NCBI RefSeq assembly: GCF_025150745.1
Contig: NZ_CP102282.1
Location: forward strand, 2,732,501 to 2,796,500
Direction of reading: 5' to 3'
Length of the DNA: 64,000 nt
Source of the DNA: Eubacterium ventriosum
Lineage (GTDB): Bacteria > Bacillota > Clostridia > Lachnospirales > Lachnospiraceae
The position numbers and the translations under genes are program-made. This document shows positions 52,465 through 61,118 of the stretch, piece by piece. The stretch's first letter is position 1. Each line of letters opens with the position of its first letter. The notes under the pieces are model-generated. The model did no database searches, was not told the DNA's origin, and saw only the letters and a list, made by a program, of their open reading frames with translations.

Positions 52465-53574
52465 TTACTTGATGTCTTCAAATGAGATGTCAATTTCGTC
52501 TATATCTACATCTTCTGAACCTGCTTCGCTCTTATCATTGAAATCTACGAAAAGTGTAGCAAGAATAGCTATAACGAATGCACCAACTAAGATACCTACA
52601 AGGTAAGCCCATCCGTGTGTTATTGATACGAATCCGTAAACACCACCTACTGGAGGGATATCACCCTTACCACCTAAGATAGCGATAACTGCTGCACCAA
52701 TTGCTGCACCGAACATATTTACAGGAATTAAAATCTGTGGCTTAACAAGTGTAAATGGAATAGCACCTTCTGTGATTCCTACAAATCCCATAGCCCAGTT
52801 ACTCTTACCTGTTTCTCTAAATTCAGCTGAGAATCTCTTCTTTTTGATTACTGTTGCAATAGCGTATGCTAAAGGTGGCATACAAATTGCTGCGTTGATG
52901 AATACGTTTGGCTGATAAATTCCTTCTGCCATTAATGCGTTTCCTGCCATCCAAGCTGACTTGTTGATAGGGCCACCCATATCACTGGCGATCATTGCAC
53001 CAAGGATCATAGCCATTACTAACTGTGCGCTCTGGTTCTGGCACATTGAACTAATCCAATTTACTAACCATGTGTTAATTGCTGCAAGTGGTGTAGCAAG
53101 AATAACACCCATTATTATTGCAACAAAACCTGTTGCTATTAAAGGACAAACAACAAGTGGCATTACTGAACCCATTGATTCTGGAAGGTGAATGTGCTTC
53201 TTAGCCCATTTTACTGTGTAACCAGCGATGAAAGCTGCGATTACGGCACCTAAGAAACCTGCGTAAGTACTTGATGCAACTGCACCACCGATGAAACCAG
53301 CACCGATAGCCGGCTTATCTGCAATACTGTAAGCTATAAATCCTGCTAATACAGTATTAACCATTCCAATACCTGTCCAACCTACGTTTTCAATTAACTT
53401 CATGATGTGCCATACGCCTGTTCCATCTGCATATGGATCTAATGAAGTAATACCAAAGCATAATGCTATAAGTTTTGGTATGGCAACTACTAATGATGCT
53501 CCGATAATAAGAGGAAGCATGTAGCCGATACCAGTCATCAAATGACCTTTTGCGTCTTTAAAAAATTGTTTCAT
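52465..53574 (-). CDS. PTS fructose-family IIC component
   Basis: A 369-residue membrane permease with about ten helices. The start FKDAKGHLMTGIGYMLPLII is typical, followed by IADKPAIGAGFIGGAVASST, ASDMGGPINKSAWM, and FVGITEGAIPFTL, all hallmark EIIC-Fru segments. An acidic cytoplasmic tail (SEAGSEDVDIDEIDISFEDIK) ends it. IIB and IIA are separate genes upstream. The mannosidase downstream suggests a mannosylglycerate-like substrate, as in MngA; that is inference. Confidence 0.92.
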   Translation of the reverse strand: MKQFFKDAKGHLMTGIGYMLPLIIGASLVVAIPKLIALCFGITSLDPYADGTGVWHIMKLIENVGWTGIGMVNTVLAGFIAYSIADKPAIGAGFIGGAVASSTYAGFLGAVIAAFIAGYTVKWAKKHIHLPESMGSVMPLVVCPLIATGFVAIIMGVILATPLAAINTWLVNWISSMCQNQSAQLVMAMILGAMIASDMGGPINKSAWMAGNALMAEGIYQPNVFINAAICMPPLAYAIATVIKKKRFSAEFRETGKSNWAMGFVGITEGAIPFTLVKPQILIPVNMFGAAIGAAVIAILGGKGDIPPVGGVYGFVSITHGWAYLVGILVGAFVIAILATLFVDFNDKSEAGSEDVDIDEIDISFEDIK

Positions 53575-53811
53575 GTCTCTTAATCTCCTTTTTTATTTAG
53601 TTATCTTTTGTATTTTTTACATATATGAATATGTATTTTTCTTTTGTAATTAAACATTAATTGTTTAATTCATCTTTTGTGTATTTCAGTAATTTTATCT
53701 TTTGTATTTAGTATTTAATTTTATCTTTTGTATTTAGTTTTGTAAAAAATTTGTCTTTAGTATTTTTGATTATCTTTTGTACTTTATCTATCTAAAAATA
53801 CTTTTTGGCTA
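53575..53811 (-). repeat. AT-rich spacer with repeated ATCTTTTGTATTT words
   Basis: In the 237-bp gap between IIC and IIB genes, ATCTTTTGT recurs about five times (near 53605, 53670, 53698, 53723, 53770), several followed by ATTTAGT. No coding capacity or stable hairpin recognised. Confidence 0.55.
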
Positions 53812-54123
53812 TTATTTGCTAACTGCTGCAACACATTTCTTTAATACAGCCTCAGGTGCCTTAATGCAGATATTAATATCTACACGGATAACCTTCTTGC
53901 CTTCGAAACGATCCATGCCAACAATCTTCTGGTCAGAAGCGATAATTACGAAATCAGCTGCCTGAGCTTCTTCTTTTGTAATTTCGTTAACCTGTCCCAT
54001 ACTACCCTGCTGTTCCATCTTCACATCATAACCTAATGCTTTACCAGCTTTTTCTAAAGCCTTAGCTGCCATTGGTGTATGTGCAAGTCCTGCTGGACAT
54101 GCTGAAATTCCTACAATTTTCAT
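53812..54123 (-). CDS. PTS fructose-family IIB component
   Basis: A 103-residue EIIB-Fru domain. The phosphocysteine loop is VGISACPAGLAHTPMAAKAL, with Cys in ACPAG; KMEQQGSMGQVNEIT is also characteristic. It lies 1 bp after the IIA stop codon, so both are translated together. It transfers phosphate from IIA to the sugar entering through IIC. Confidence 0.93.
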   Translation of the reverse strand: MKIVGISACPAGLAHTPMAAKALEKAGKALGYDVKMEQQGSMGQVNEITKEEAQAADFVIIASDQKIVGMDRFEGKKVIRVDINICIKAPEAVLKKCVAAVSK

Positions 54124-54124
54124 A

Positions 54125-54577
54125 TTAATTGTCCTCCTTCATAATTTTTAATATATATTCCTTTAGCTCTGCCTTATCAGTTGATGATTTAACCTTATCC
54201 TTAAATTCATCTTCCAAAAGACTAGTTGCCAATTTTGAAATCATTAATAAGTGTTCGTTCCCTGCATTTTCCATTGGTACAATAAGTGCAAACAGATACT
54301 TAACCTTTGAATCATCTAATGTTTCCCAATCAAGTTCGTTCTTACACTTAACAAAGAAAATAGCAACTTCCTTAGCGTGAGTTGACTTTGCGTGAGGTAT
54401 TGCGAATTCATCCTGTAAGCCTGTAGAATACTCTTCTTCTCTCTTTAAGAAATCTCCAAGCAAACCGTCCTTATCATCAGTAATGCCATATTCAAAAGCC
54501 TTGCTGCTGACAAAGTCTAAAGCTTCTTCTTTGTTCTTAGCATCAATGTCAAAAAAAATATAATTTTCTTTAATCAT
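54125..54577 (-). CDS. PTS fructose-family IIA component
   Basis: A 150-residue EIIA (PTS_EIIA_2). The phospho-His is in DEFAIPHAKSTHAKEVAI, and FALIVPMENAGNEHLLMISKL is the family core. Start 54577 has GGAGG 7 nt upstream; the TTG at 54589 is not needed. First gene of the PTS-mannosidase-kinase operon, opposite to its regulator gene, with palindromic operators in between. Confidence 0.92.
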   Translation of the reverse strand: MIKENYIFFDIDAKNKEEALDFVSSKAFEYGITDDKDGLLGDFLKREEEYSTGLQDEFAIPHAKSTHAKEVAIFFVKCKNELDWETLDDSKVKYLFALIVPMENAGNEHLLMISKLATSLLEDEFKDKVKSSTDKAELKEYILKIMKEDN

Positions 54578-54637
54578 TATTTCCTCCAAATAAATGTTTT
54601 ATCTTGCTGTCTTGCATTAAGTATACCCACAACCTGC

Positions 54638-54762
54638 TTCCGTTTCAATTCATCCAATTTCCAACTTAAAACGGAAAAACATCACCTTCACTACCCCAAC
54701 TTCCGTTTCAAAACGGAAACCCATTTCACACCACTGTCACACATTTCCGATTCAAAACGGAA
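54638..54762. promoter_or_regulatory. Palindromic operator array TTCCGTTT-CA-AAACGGAA
   Basis: A perfect 18-bp dyad (54701-54718), a one-mismatch copy TTCCGATT-CA-AAACGGAA (54745-54762), and two separated half-sites TTCCGTTTCA (54638) and AAAACGGAA (54668). They lie upstream of the IIA gene and probably bind the divergently encoded PRD activator. Confidence 0.75.
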
Positions 54763-54873
54763 AAAAATACATTTGCTCTTTAAAGCCAGATATCATATAC
54801 TAATACTATAAAAACCAAACTATACTATTATAAAGTAATAGTAGAAATACAAATTTAGATTATTGCAATATTA

Positions 54874-55058
54874 CCTGTATTTCACGGAAGTTTTAGTGTG
54901 CAAACAATAGGCAGATTCCCGAAGTTTTGTGAGCATAGCGTAAGGCAAAAAACAACTGTCTGAGCCGTAGGCGAGTTTTGTTTTTTGTCTTACTGTGGGC
55001 GGCGGAGCAAAACAAGGAGAATCAACGTGTTTGCCACAAAACTTCCGTGGGATACAGG
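54874..55058 (+). repeat. 185-bp structured repeat, copy C
   Basis: The ends pair (CCTGTATTTCACGGAAG with CTTCCGTGGGATACAGG). The central hairpin pairs GTAAGGCAAAAAACAA with TTTTGTTTTTTGTCTTAC around TGTCTGAGCCGTAGGCGAG. A side stem joins GTGTGCAAACA with GTGTTTGCCAC. Same length as copy B. It sits 43 bp upstream of the PRD-activator start codon. Confidence 0.85.
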
Positions 55059-55100
55059 GTGGGTTGCAATGAACAATACTTTCATTAAGAGGAGGCAGAA

Positions 55101-57029
55101 ATGTTTCAGTACAGTCGTTTAGACGTTATGTTTAACAGAATCAGAATAAACGAATATACATCTGTTAATGATTTAGAATCCTTGCTTGGTATAACGGACA
55201 GAACTATAAGAAATGACATCCAGGAGATAAACAATGACCTTGAAAAGAACGGGGCAATTATTAAACTAAAGAGAAATCACGGTTATTATATTTCTATTTT
55301 GGATGAAGACAAGTACAACAAATTTGTAAAGGAAATGGATACAGAAGAGGATAACACTTCTCTTCTTGATTCTTCGGAAGACAGAATCAAATCCATTCTT
55401 TATTCCTTATTATCCACTAACGAATATGTTACAATGAATGATTTGGCTGAATCTGTATTTATTTCGAAGAATACTTTAAATAAATACATTAAAACAATTA
55501 AAGAGATTATTGGTAAATATGATTTGGAGTATATTACCAAACTTAATGCCGGCATTAAAATAATCGGCTCTGAAGATTCTAAGAGAAAATGTATATTCGA
55601 CAATGTTTTGTACACTGATTTTGATCACTACATTACAGGATTTACTAAAGAGGAACGAACAATATTTAAAGATATTGATCTTGATTTACTTAAAGATATA
55701 ACAATAAAGCAATTGGACGAACATTTTGTTAAGACAAGCGATTTTAACCTGAAAAATATAATCATTCATTTAGCTCTTATGACTACAAGAGTTCTTGGAA
55801 ATAATTACATAAGCATTCAGAATATTAACACTGATGCTTCAATTATGGGACTTGTTAACGGTCTTTGCCGTGAATTAGAAGAGCATTACGATATTGCTAT
55901 TTCCAAAGGTGAAAAGAACTATATTTATCTTCAGATTGTGGCCAATACACACCTTGAAATAACTGATATTGACGATGACCATTTGCGTACTTCCATATTA
56001 AAGGTCCTTGATGTTATTTATCAGGATTACAACTTTGATTTAAGAAATGACGAAATATTAATCGCTGACCTTTTTAGACATTTAAAGTCTATTTTTACAA
56101 GTAAGCTTTATGACTTAAACAGTACCAACCCTCTTTTGGAAACAATAAAGACTAACTATCCTTTGGAATACGAAATTACATTAACTGCAATTTCCAAGGT
56201 TTTCGTATGTGAACCTTACGTTCTAAAAGAAGAAGATGTTGGATACGTGTCAATTTATATAGGTGCCGCCATTGAAAGATGCTATTATAAGTCACCTAAA
56301 AAGAAAAATGTTATTCTTGTATGCGGAAGCGGTCACGCCACAACGCGTATGTTAGAAGCCCGTTTAAATGTTGTTTTTCCGGACAAGATTAACATTGTTA
56401 AATGCGTTTCATATAATGAATATTCAAACTACACCAAAGAGAACGTTAAAGACATCGATTTTGTTATTACAACTGTTGTTCTAAAAAGCAATCTGCTGCC
56501 TTCAATTATGGTAGACTTTGCACTGAACAATAAAGATGTGGAATCAATTAACAGATATCTTTCAAAACTTTTGAGAAAACGACTTCAAATGTTTGACCAG
56601 TTCTTTGACAAGGATTTGTTCTTTAGATTTAACGAACAGCTAGACAAAGAAACAGTTATCAAGATGATGTGTAACAAACTTCAGGAGAAAAATTTTGTAA
56701 ACGAAGACTTCCTTCAGTCTGTTCTTAAAAGAGAAACAATTGGAAAAACAAATATGAATGATGTATTTGCCCTTCCGCATCCTATGGAAATGTGTGCCAA
56801 TGACACAAAAGTTGCCGTGGCATTGCTTAAAAATCCTGTAAAATGGAACGACAGCAACAAAATACAGATAGTGTTCATGCTTGTTCTAAAACATGGAGAA
56901 CAGAAAGATTTTGAACATTTGTATGATATATTCATAGAAATAATCAACACACCAAAACTACAGCAGAATATTTTGAAGGCTAAGTCATATGAAGAGTTCT
57001 TGGATGTGCTGTATGATGGGATAAAGTAA
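55101..57029 (+). CDS. PRD-containing PTS-regulated transcriptional activator
   Basis: A 642-residue BglG/MtlR-type regulator. N-terminal HTH domains (VNDLESLLGITDRTIRNDIQ, and MNDLAESVFISKNTLNKYIK near 115) precede two PRD domains (about 190-395). An EIIB-like domain with the loop VCGSGHATTRML (about 410) follows. The C-terminal EIIA domain has the phospho-His in VFALPHPMEM (about 555). GAGGAGG lies before the ATG. Divergent from the PTS IIA gene, so it likely controls the mannoside operon through the palindromes at 54638-54762. Ends at a shared terminator. Confidence 0.9.
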   Translation: MFQYSRLDVMFNRIRINEYTSVNDLESLLGITDRTIRNDIQEINNDLEKNGAIIKLKRNHGYYISILDEDKYNKFVKEMDTEEDNTSLLDSSEDRIKSILYSLLSTNEYVTMNDLAESVFISKNTLNKYIKTIKEIIGKYDLEYITKLNAGIKIIGSEDSKRKCIFDNVLYTDFDHYITGFTKEERTIFKDIDLDLLKDITIKQLDEHFVKTSDFNLKNIIIHLALMTTRVLGNNYISIQNINTDASIMGLVNGLCRELEEHYDIAISKGEKNYIYLQIVANTHLEITDIDDDHLRTSILKVLDVIYQDYNFDLRNDEILIADLFRHLKSIFTSKLYDLNSTNPLLETIKTNYPLEYEITLTAISKVFVCEPYVLKEEDVGYVSIYIGAAIERCYYKSPKKKNVILVCGSGHATTRMLEARLNVVFPDKINIVKCVSYNEYSNYTKENVKDIDFVITTVVLKSNLLPSIMVDFALNNKDVESINRYLSKLLRKRLQMFDQFFDKDLFFRFNEQLDKETVIKMMCNKLQEKNFVNEDFLQSVLKRETIGKTNMNDVFALPHPMEMCANDTKVAVALLKNPVKWNDSNKIQIVFMLVLKHGEQKDFEHLYDIFIEIINTPKLQQNILKAKSYEEFLDVLYDGIK

Positions 57030-57053
57030 AAAAGTCAAAGTTCATATATTAAT

Positions 57054-57086
57054 AATGGCAAGCACTAAGTATAATGCTTGCCATTT
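57054..57086. terminator. Bidirectional terminator
   Basis: AATGGCAAGCA pairs with TGCTTGCCATT (10-nt loop), followed by TTAAC on the plus strand and TTATTAATA on the minus. It separates convergent genes. Confidence 0.7.
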
Positions 57087-57089
57087 TAA

Positions 57090-57449
57090 CTATATTAAAC
57101 TTCTTATATACGTCGCTAATTTCAGAGCCTCTTTGTTTTTATTTCTTCTAAATATAACTGCATAATCATTAGTAACAGCTCCAAATATTGTATACGGTGC
57201 AAATACCACTATTAACAGTGATGTAATTGCAGCAAAAATTGGCTTTTTGTATATCACTGACAGCATCATCGTAATATACACAATTACTAACATTACAAAA
57301 GATAGCAAAACAGAATTTACAAGAGTGACTTTTACATTATAATTGTTTTTTAATATTGATGATGACACTATATAATACATATTATATATAACAAATACTG
57401 GAAATGACATTCCTGCACTATAAACAATTGATTTTGAATGTAGTAACAT
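57090..57449 (-). CDS. Hypothetical membrane protein, possibly a remnant
   Basis: About 119 residues from the ATG at 57449, with three hydrophobic helices and a basic tail (FRRNKNKEALKLATYIRSLI). No ribosome site precedes this ATG; the frame extends upstream only to a TTG at 57506, inside the terminator of the next gene. The protein may therefore be the 3' part of a longer membrane protein that lost its start. No family recognised; low confidence that it is expressed. Confidence 0.35.
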   Translation of the reverse strand: MLLHSKSIVYSAGMSFPVFVIYNMYYIVSSSILKNNYNVKVTLVNSVLLSFVMLVIVYITMMLSVIYKKPIFAAITSLLIVVFAPYTIFGAVTNDYAVIFRRNKNKEALKLATYIRSLI

Positions 57450-57487
57450 TTTCTTTGTATAGCCTGCCCATATTCCCCAAATCCATA

Positions 57488-57515
57488 CAAAAAAGCTGCC
57501 ACACAATGTGACAGC
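57488..57515 (-). terminator. Terminator after the rhodanese/TtcA-like gene
   Basis: Minus strand: GCTGTCACA pairs with TGTGGCAGC (3-nt loop), followed by TTTTTT. Confidence 0.88.
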
Positions 57516-57536
57516 CTACCATAATTTTAATCTTTT

Positions 57537-58667
57537 TTATTTTTCATCATATGTTTCAAGAAAATGATGTTTAACGCCATCTTTCTTATAAGCAACTACT
57601 GTATTTAAGTTTACATTTTCTATGCTCTTAAATATGTTGCCTTCCACATATGGATTAACCTTTTTAAGTTCTCTTATAAGGTCTTTTATTTCCATTCTCT
57701 TTGAACGGTTTTCGTTATTGTTGCAAGTTGTGCATGTGTCTGTGAACTTGCAGGCGCACTGGATGAAGTGAAGGTCGTTGTAATCTCTCCAAGCCTTTAT
57801 GTCGTCCTCTCTTACAAGATATAAAGGTCTTATAAGCTCCATTCCTTCAAAGTTTGTGCTGTGAAGTTTAGGCATCATTGTCTGAACCTGTGCTCCGTAA
57901 AGCATTCCCATTAATATAGTTTCGATTACATCATCATAGTGATGTCCTAAGGCTATTTTGTTACAACCCATTTCTTTGGCAAAACTATATAAATGACCTC
58001 TTCTCATTCTTGCACAAAGGTAGCAAGGTGACTTTTCAACATTAAATACTGATTCAAAAATATCTGATTCATATATTGTAATTGGAATATTTAATCTTCT
58101 TGCATTTTCTTCTATAACCTGTCTGTTGGCAGGGCTGTATCCCGGGTCCATTACAAGGAATTTAACCTGAAAATCAAACTTGTTGTGAAGCTTTAATTCC
58201 TGAAAAAGTTTTGCCATAAGCATTGAGTCTTTTCCACCTGAAATGCATACTGCAATACAGTCTCCTTCTTTTACAAGTTCATATTCATTAATTGCCTTAG
58301 TAAATTTGCTCCAGATTTTCTTCTTAAACTTCTTTCTTATACTCTGCTCAACATTCTTGGCAAAATCATCTGCTTCCCTATTTTTCATATCTTCAAGAAG
58401 CCAGCCGATATAGCCACCTTCAAGGCTGACTGCATCTAAGCCTTTTGCTTTTAAATCATCTGCTATGTCTATGCTGTTTTTTCCTCTGGCACAGACTATA
58501 ACAAGTTTCTTTGAATAATCAATCTTGTCATTGTTTTCAATTTCGTCAACTGAAACCTGAATTGCTCCAGGCATTACCCCATGGGCAATTTCTGCATCAC
58601 TTCTAATATCTATAAGTTCATATGTTTCTTTATCTAATTTATTTAATTCTTTAACTGAAATGCTCAT
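57537..58667 (-). CDS. Rhodanese-TtcA fusion, tRNA thiolation-type PP-loop ATPase
   Basis: A 376-residue two-domain protein. Residues 1-95 are a rhodanese domain with its active-site Cys in LVIVCARGKNS, a sulphur carrier. Residues ~115-350 are a TtcA/TilS-like PP-loop ATPase: PP-loop CISGGKDSMLMA, YLCARMRRG (CxxC) and ALGHHYDDVIETILMGM. A further Cys cluster CACKFTDTCTTCNNN may bind iron-sulphur. It likely activates tRNA for sulphur transfer, the rhodanese part supplying persulphide; target base (C32 or other) is inferred. tcdA lies upstream, 57 bp away. Confidence 0.85.
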   Translation of the reverse strand: MSISVKELNKLDKETYELIDIRSDAEIAHGVMPGAIQVSVDEIENNDKIDYSKKLVIVCARGKNSIDIADDLKAKGLDAVSLEGGYIGWLLEDMKNREADDFAKNVEQSIRKKFKKKIWSKFTKAINEYELVKEGDCIAVCISGGKDSMLMAKLFQELKLHNKFDFQVKFLVMDPGYSPANRQVIEENARRLNIPITIYESDIFESVFNVEKSPCYLCARMRRGHLYSFAKEMGCNKIALGHHYDDVIETILMGMLYGAQVQTMMPKLHSTNFEGMELIRPLYLVREDDIKAWRDYNDLHFIQCACKFTDTCTTCNNNENRSKRMEIKDLIRELKKVNPYVEGNIFKSIENVNLNTVVAYKKDGVKHHFLETYDEK

Positions 58668-58724
58668 TTTTTCTTACACTCCGTTTTTTTTAAATTCCCT
58701 AACTTTTTAATATATAACCTTTTT

Positions 58725-59486
58725 CTATTTCTGCTTAGCTGCCAAATCTTTAACAACTTCTCCGCCAATTATAAGTCCAACTATTGATGGCACAAAAGCT
58801 ACACTACCCGGAATATCTCTTCTTTCCGTACATTTGTGGGTCGCTCCCGGTGGACATATGCAGTGATTTTTACAGCTACTTGACATATCTTCAATTGGTC
58901 TTGTTGGCTGTTCCTCAGAATATACTACTTTTAATTTTTTAATGCCTCTCTTCTTTAATTCACGTCTCATTACTTTTGCAAGAGGACAAACTTTAGTCTT
59001 GTAAATATCCGCAACCTTAAACTGGCTTCCATCAAGCTTGTTACCTGCGCCCATGCTACTTATAATTGGAATGTTCTTTTCCTGAGCTTTCATTACAAGT
59101 GCTATCTTGGCAGTTACAGTGTCTACTGCGTCTACAATGTAATCATATTCATCCCATGGGAAATCATCAGCGTTTTCAGGTAAGAAAAAGCACTCGTGGA
59201 TTCTAACATCCGCATTAGGATTAATGTCTAAAATTCTATCTTTCATAACCTGTGTCTTATATTTTCCAACAGTACTCCTTGTTGCAATAATCTGTCTGTT
59301 TAAATTAGTAAGACAAACCTTGTCATCGTCTATTAAATCAAAGGCTTCAACGCCACTTCTTACAAGTGCTTCACAAACATATCCGCCTACGCCGCCTATG
59401 CCGAAAATGGCTACTCTTGACTTTGATAACTTTTCCATTGCTTCCTTTCCTAAAAGAAGCTCTGTTCTTGAAAACTGATTTAGCAT
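58725..59486 (-). CDS. tcdA: tRNA threonylcarbamoyladenosine dehydratase TcdA
   Basis: A 253-residue ThiF/MoeB/E1-family enzyme that uses ATP to cyclise t6A37 in tRNA to ct6A. The nucleotide loop is VAIFGIGGVGGYVCEALVRSG, then FDLIDDDKVCLTNLNRQI, and a Cys pair CPLAKVMRRELKKRG. The C-terminus carries CICPPGATHKC. Start 59486 is chosen because AAGGAG lies upstream (12 nt) and MLNQFSRTELLLGKEAM is family-like; the longer frame adds poor sequence. Acts downstream of TsaD/B/E at the other end of this window. Confidence 0.92.
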   Translation of the reverse strand: MLNQFSRTELLLGKEAMEKLSKSRVAIFGIGGVGGYVCEALVRSGVEAFDLIDDDKVCLTNLNRQIIATRSTVGKYKTQVMKDRILDINPNADVRIHECFFLPENADDFPWDEYDYIVDAVDTVTAKIALVMKAQEKNIPIISSMGAGNKLDGSQFKVADIYKTKVCPLAKVMRRELKKRGIKKLKVVYSEEQPTRPIEDMSSSCKNHCICPPGATHKCTERRDIPGSVAFVPSIVGLIIGGEVVKDLAAKQK

Positions 59487-59902
59487 ATTCTTATATTTCT
59501 CCTTAACACTTAAATGGCGGATGCACTGCATCCGCCTTGTTTTCCTAGTAATTCAATGGGTTTAATTATATAGTATTTAATTTACTTTGTCAATTGCTCC
59601 AAAAGAAAAGACTACACCATTTCTGAGATATATTTTACGCTACCTGCACTCTTCCTTGAGAGCTTAGTTTTAAGCTTAAATGTATCTCCAACTTTCATTA
59701 CAGTAGGCTTTTGCAGTTATCCTTATCGACTATCACCACTTTATATCTGCGATGGCTTTTAAGTTCGAATCCGCTTCGCTTCTTCTCACTCATCAAAGCC
59801 ATCCTATGATGGACTCACTGACGTTATCTGCGAACGCAAGGTAATTCGCAGACGCTTCGCGTCTTGCTCATCATCCTTGCGTTCCTATGACCAAAAAAGA
59901 CA
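59487..59902. repeat. Gene-free palindrome-rich stretch after rpsI
   Basis: Several nested inverted repeats: GATGGCTTT/AAAGCCATC (59751-59803), AACGCAAGG/CCTTGCGTT (59833-59883) with inner GACGC-TTC-GCGTC, and GTTATCTGCGAAC (59823) matched by its complement at 59952. Both inner hairpins share ...CGCTTCGC... and CTCATC words. No ORF with a ribosome site. Confidence 0.65.
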
Positions 59903-59938
59903 TAAAAAAAGCCCATGAATGCAAGCATTCTGGGCTTT
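59903..59938 (-). terminator. Terminator after rpsI
   Basis: Minus strand: AAGCCCAGAATGC pairs with GCATTCATGGGCTT (1-nt bulge), followed by TTTTTATG. Confidence 0.88.
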
Positions 59939-59967
59939 TGATATCTTTTTTGTTCGCAGATAACTGC

Positions 59968-60363
59968 TTATCTCTTTGAAAACTGTGGTGCTCTACGAGC
60001 TGCTTTAAGACCTGGTTTCTTTCTTTCTTTCATTCTTGAATCTCTTGTTAAGAATCCAGCTTTCTTAAGAATTGGTCTGTAAGCATCTGAATCTACCTGA
60101 AGTAATGCTCTTGAGATACCGTGTCTGATTGCACCAGCCTGTCCTGTGTATCCACCACCATGTACTGTGATGATTACATCAAACTTATCAACAGCATCGA
60201 TTGCTGCTAATGGCTGACGTACGATAACCTTTAATGTTTCTAATCCGAAGTATTCATCAATACTTCTCTTATTAATTGTTATATTTCCTTTACCAGGCAT
60301 TACATATACTCTTGCAATGCTGCTTTTTCTTCTACCTGTTCCATAATACTTTTCTGTAGCCAT
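59968..60363 (-). CDS. rpsI: 30S ribosomal protein S9
   Basis: A 131-residue ribosomal protein with the S9 pattern [19 protein letters not shown] at the start, [19 protein letters not shown] in the middle, and the basic tail [17 protein letters not shown] whose last residues reach the P-site tRNA. It follows rplM by 23 bp in the conserved rplM-rpsI operon. Length is normal. Confidence 0.98.
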   Translation of the reverse strand: MATEKYYGTGRRKSSIARVYVMPGKGNITINKRSIDEYFGLETLKVIVRQPLAAIDAVDKFDVIITVHGGGYTGQAGAIRHGISRALLQVDSDAYRPILKKAGFLTRDSRMKERKKPGLKAARRAPQFSKR

Positions 60364-60386
60364 TGTTATTTCCTCCTCTCAGTTAA

Positions 60387-60815
60387 CTAAAATGTTAATT
60401 CTTCTGGTTTCTGAGCTGCGTGTGGATGCTCTGGTCCAGCATAAACAAAAAGTTTCTTAATCATTGCTCTTCCTAAAGGTCCCTTTGGAAGCATGCCTTT
60501 AACTGCAAGTTCAATAACACTTTCAGGCTTCTTATCAAGCTTTTCTTTTAATGTCATTTCCTTCATACCACCAACGTAGTCTGAGTGACGATAGTAAATC
60601 TTCTGTTCTAATTTCTTACCTGTTACTGTGATTTTATCTGCGTTTGTAATAATTACATAGTCACCTGTGTCGATATGAGGTGTGAACTGTGGTTTGTTCT
60701 TTCCTCTTAAAATCTTAGCAACTTCTGATGACAAACGACCTAATGTATATCCTGTAGCGTCAACTACATACCATTTTCTTTCAATATCTGATGGACTAGC
60801 CATATATGTTTTCAT
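60387..60815 (-). CDS. rplM: 50S ribosomal protein L13
   Basis: A 142-residue ribosomal protein. The start [40 protein letters not shown] and the [15 protein letters not shown] segment are diagnostic, as is [26 protein letters not shown] lies upstream of the ATG. First gene of the rplM-rpsI operon, with a strong promoter and a structured leader. Confidence 0.98.
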   Translation of the reverse strand: MKTYMASPSDIERKWYVVDATGYTLGRLSSEVAKILRGKNKPQFTPHIDTGDYVIITNADKITVTGKKLEQKIYYRHSDYVGGMKEMTLKEKLDKKPESVIELAVKGMLPKGPLGRAMIKKLFVYAGPEHPHAAQKPEELTF

Positions 60816-60839
60816 TGGTTTACCTCCTGAAATTTTGCT

Positions 60840-60926
60840 TTTCTAAAAAAATTTATGTGTTAAATGTCCGTACCGGGGCTTTGGCTAGGGCATAAAACTA
60901 TCGTGCATACCTTGTCACAATAAATG
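60840..60926 (-). promoter_or_regulatory. Structured rplM leader, candidate L13 leader element
   Basis: The rplM transcript begins about 60919 and carries ~100 nt of leader with GGTATGCACGAT, GGTACGGAC and GCCCTAGCCAAAGCC segments that could fold near the ribosome site. Autoregulation by L13 is known for such operons in Bacillus; whether this leader is homologous is unproven here. Confidence 0.4.
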
Positions 60927-60955
60927 ATTATACGGTATTTAATATTTGCTGTCAA
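60927..60955 (-). promoter_or_regulatory. rplM: Promoter of rplM-rpsI
   Basis: Minus-strand TTGACA (60950-60955), 17-bp spacer and TATAAT (60927-60932): perfect consensus. Confidence 0.9.
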
Positions 60956-61027
60956 GAGTCTTTTTTCGTTTATTTAAGCTTTCTTTATATCCATTTATTA
61001 AAGCTTTTATAAAAGTTCTTTATTTAC

Positions 61028-61118
61028 GCTTTATTATCATTTATGAACAATTATATATAGCTTACTCACTATACTTTATTGTCATCTATGAATATTTTGT
61101 ACATCTTATTCACTATAC
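61028..61118. repeat. Tandem duplication at the 3' end of truA
   Basis: A 44-bp unit is repeated: TTACTCACTATAC at 61062 and TTATTCACTATAC at 61106, each followed by TTTATT or CTCTATT and ...TCAT(T/C)TATGAA upstream in both. The second copy contains the truA stop codon and last codons. Confidence 0.6.
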
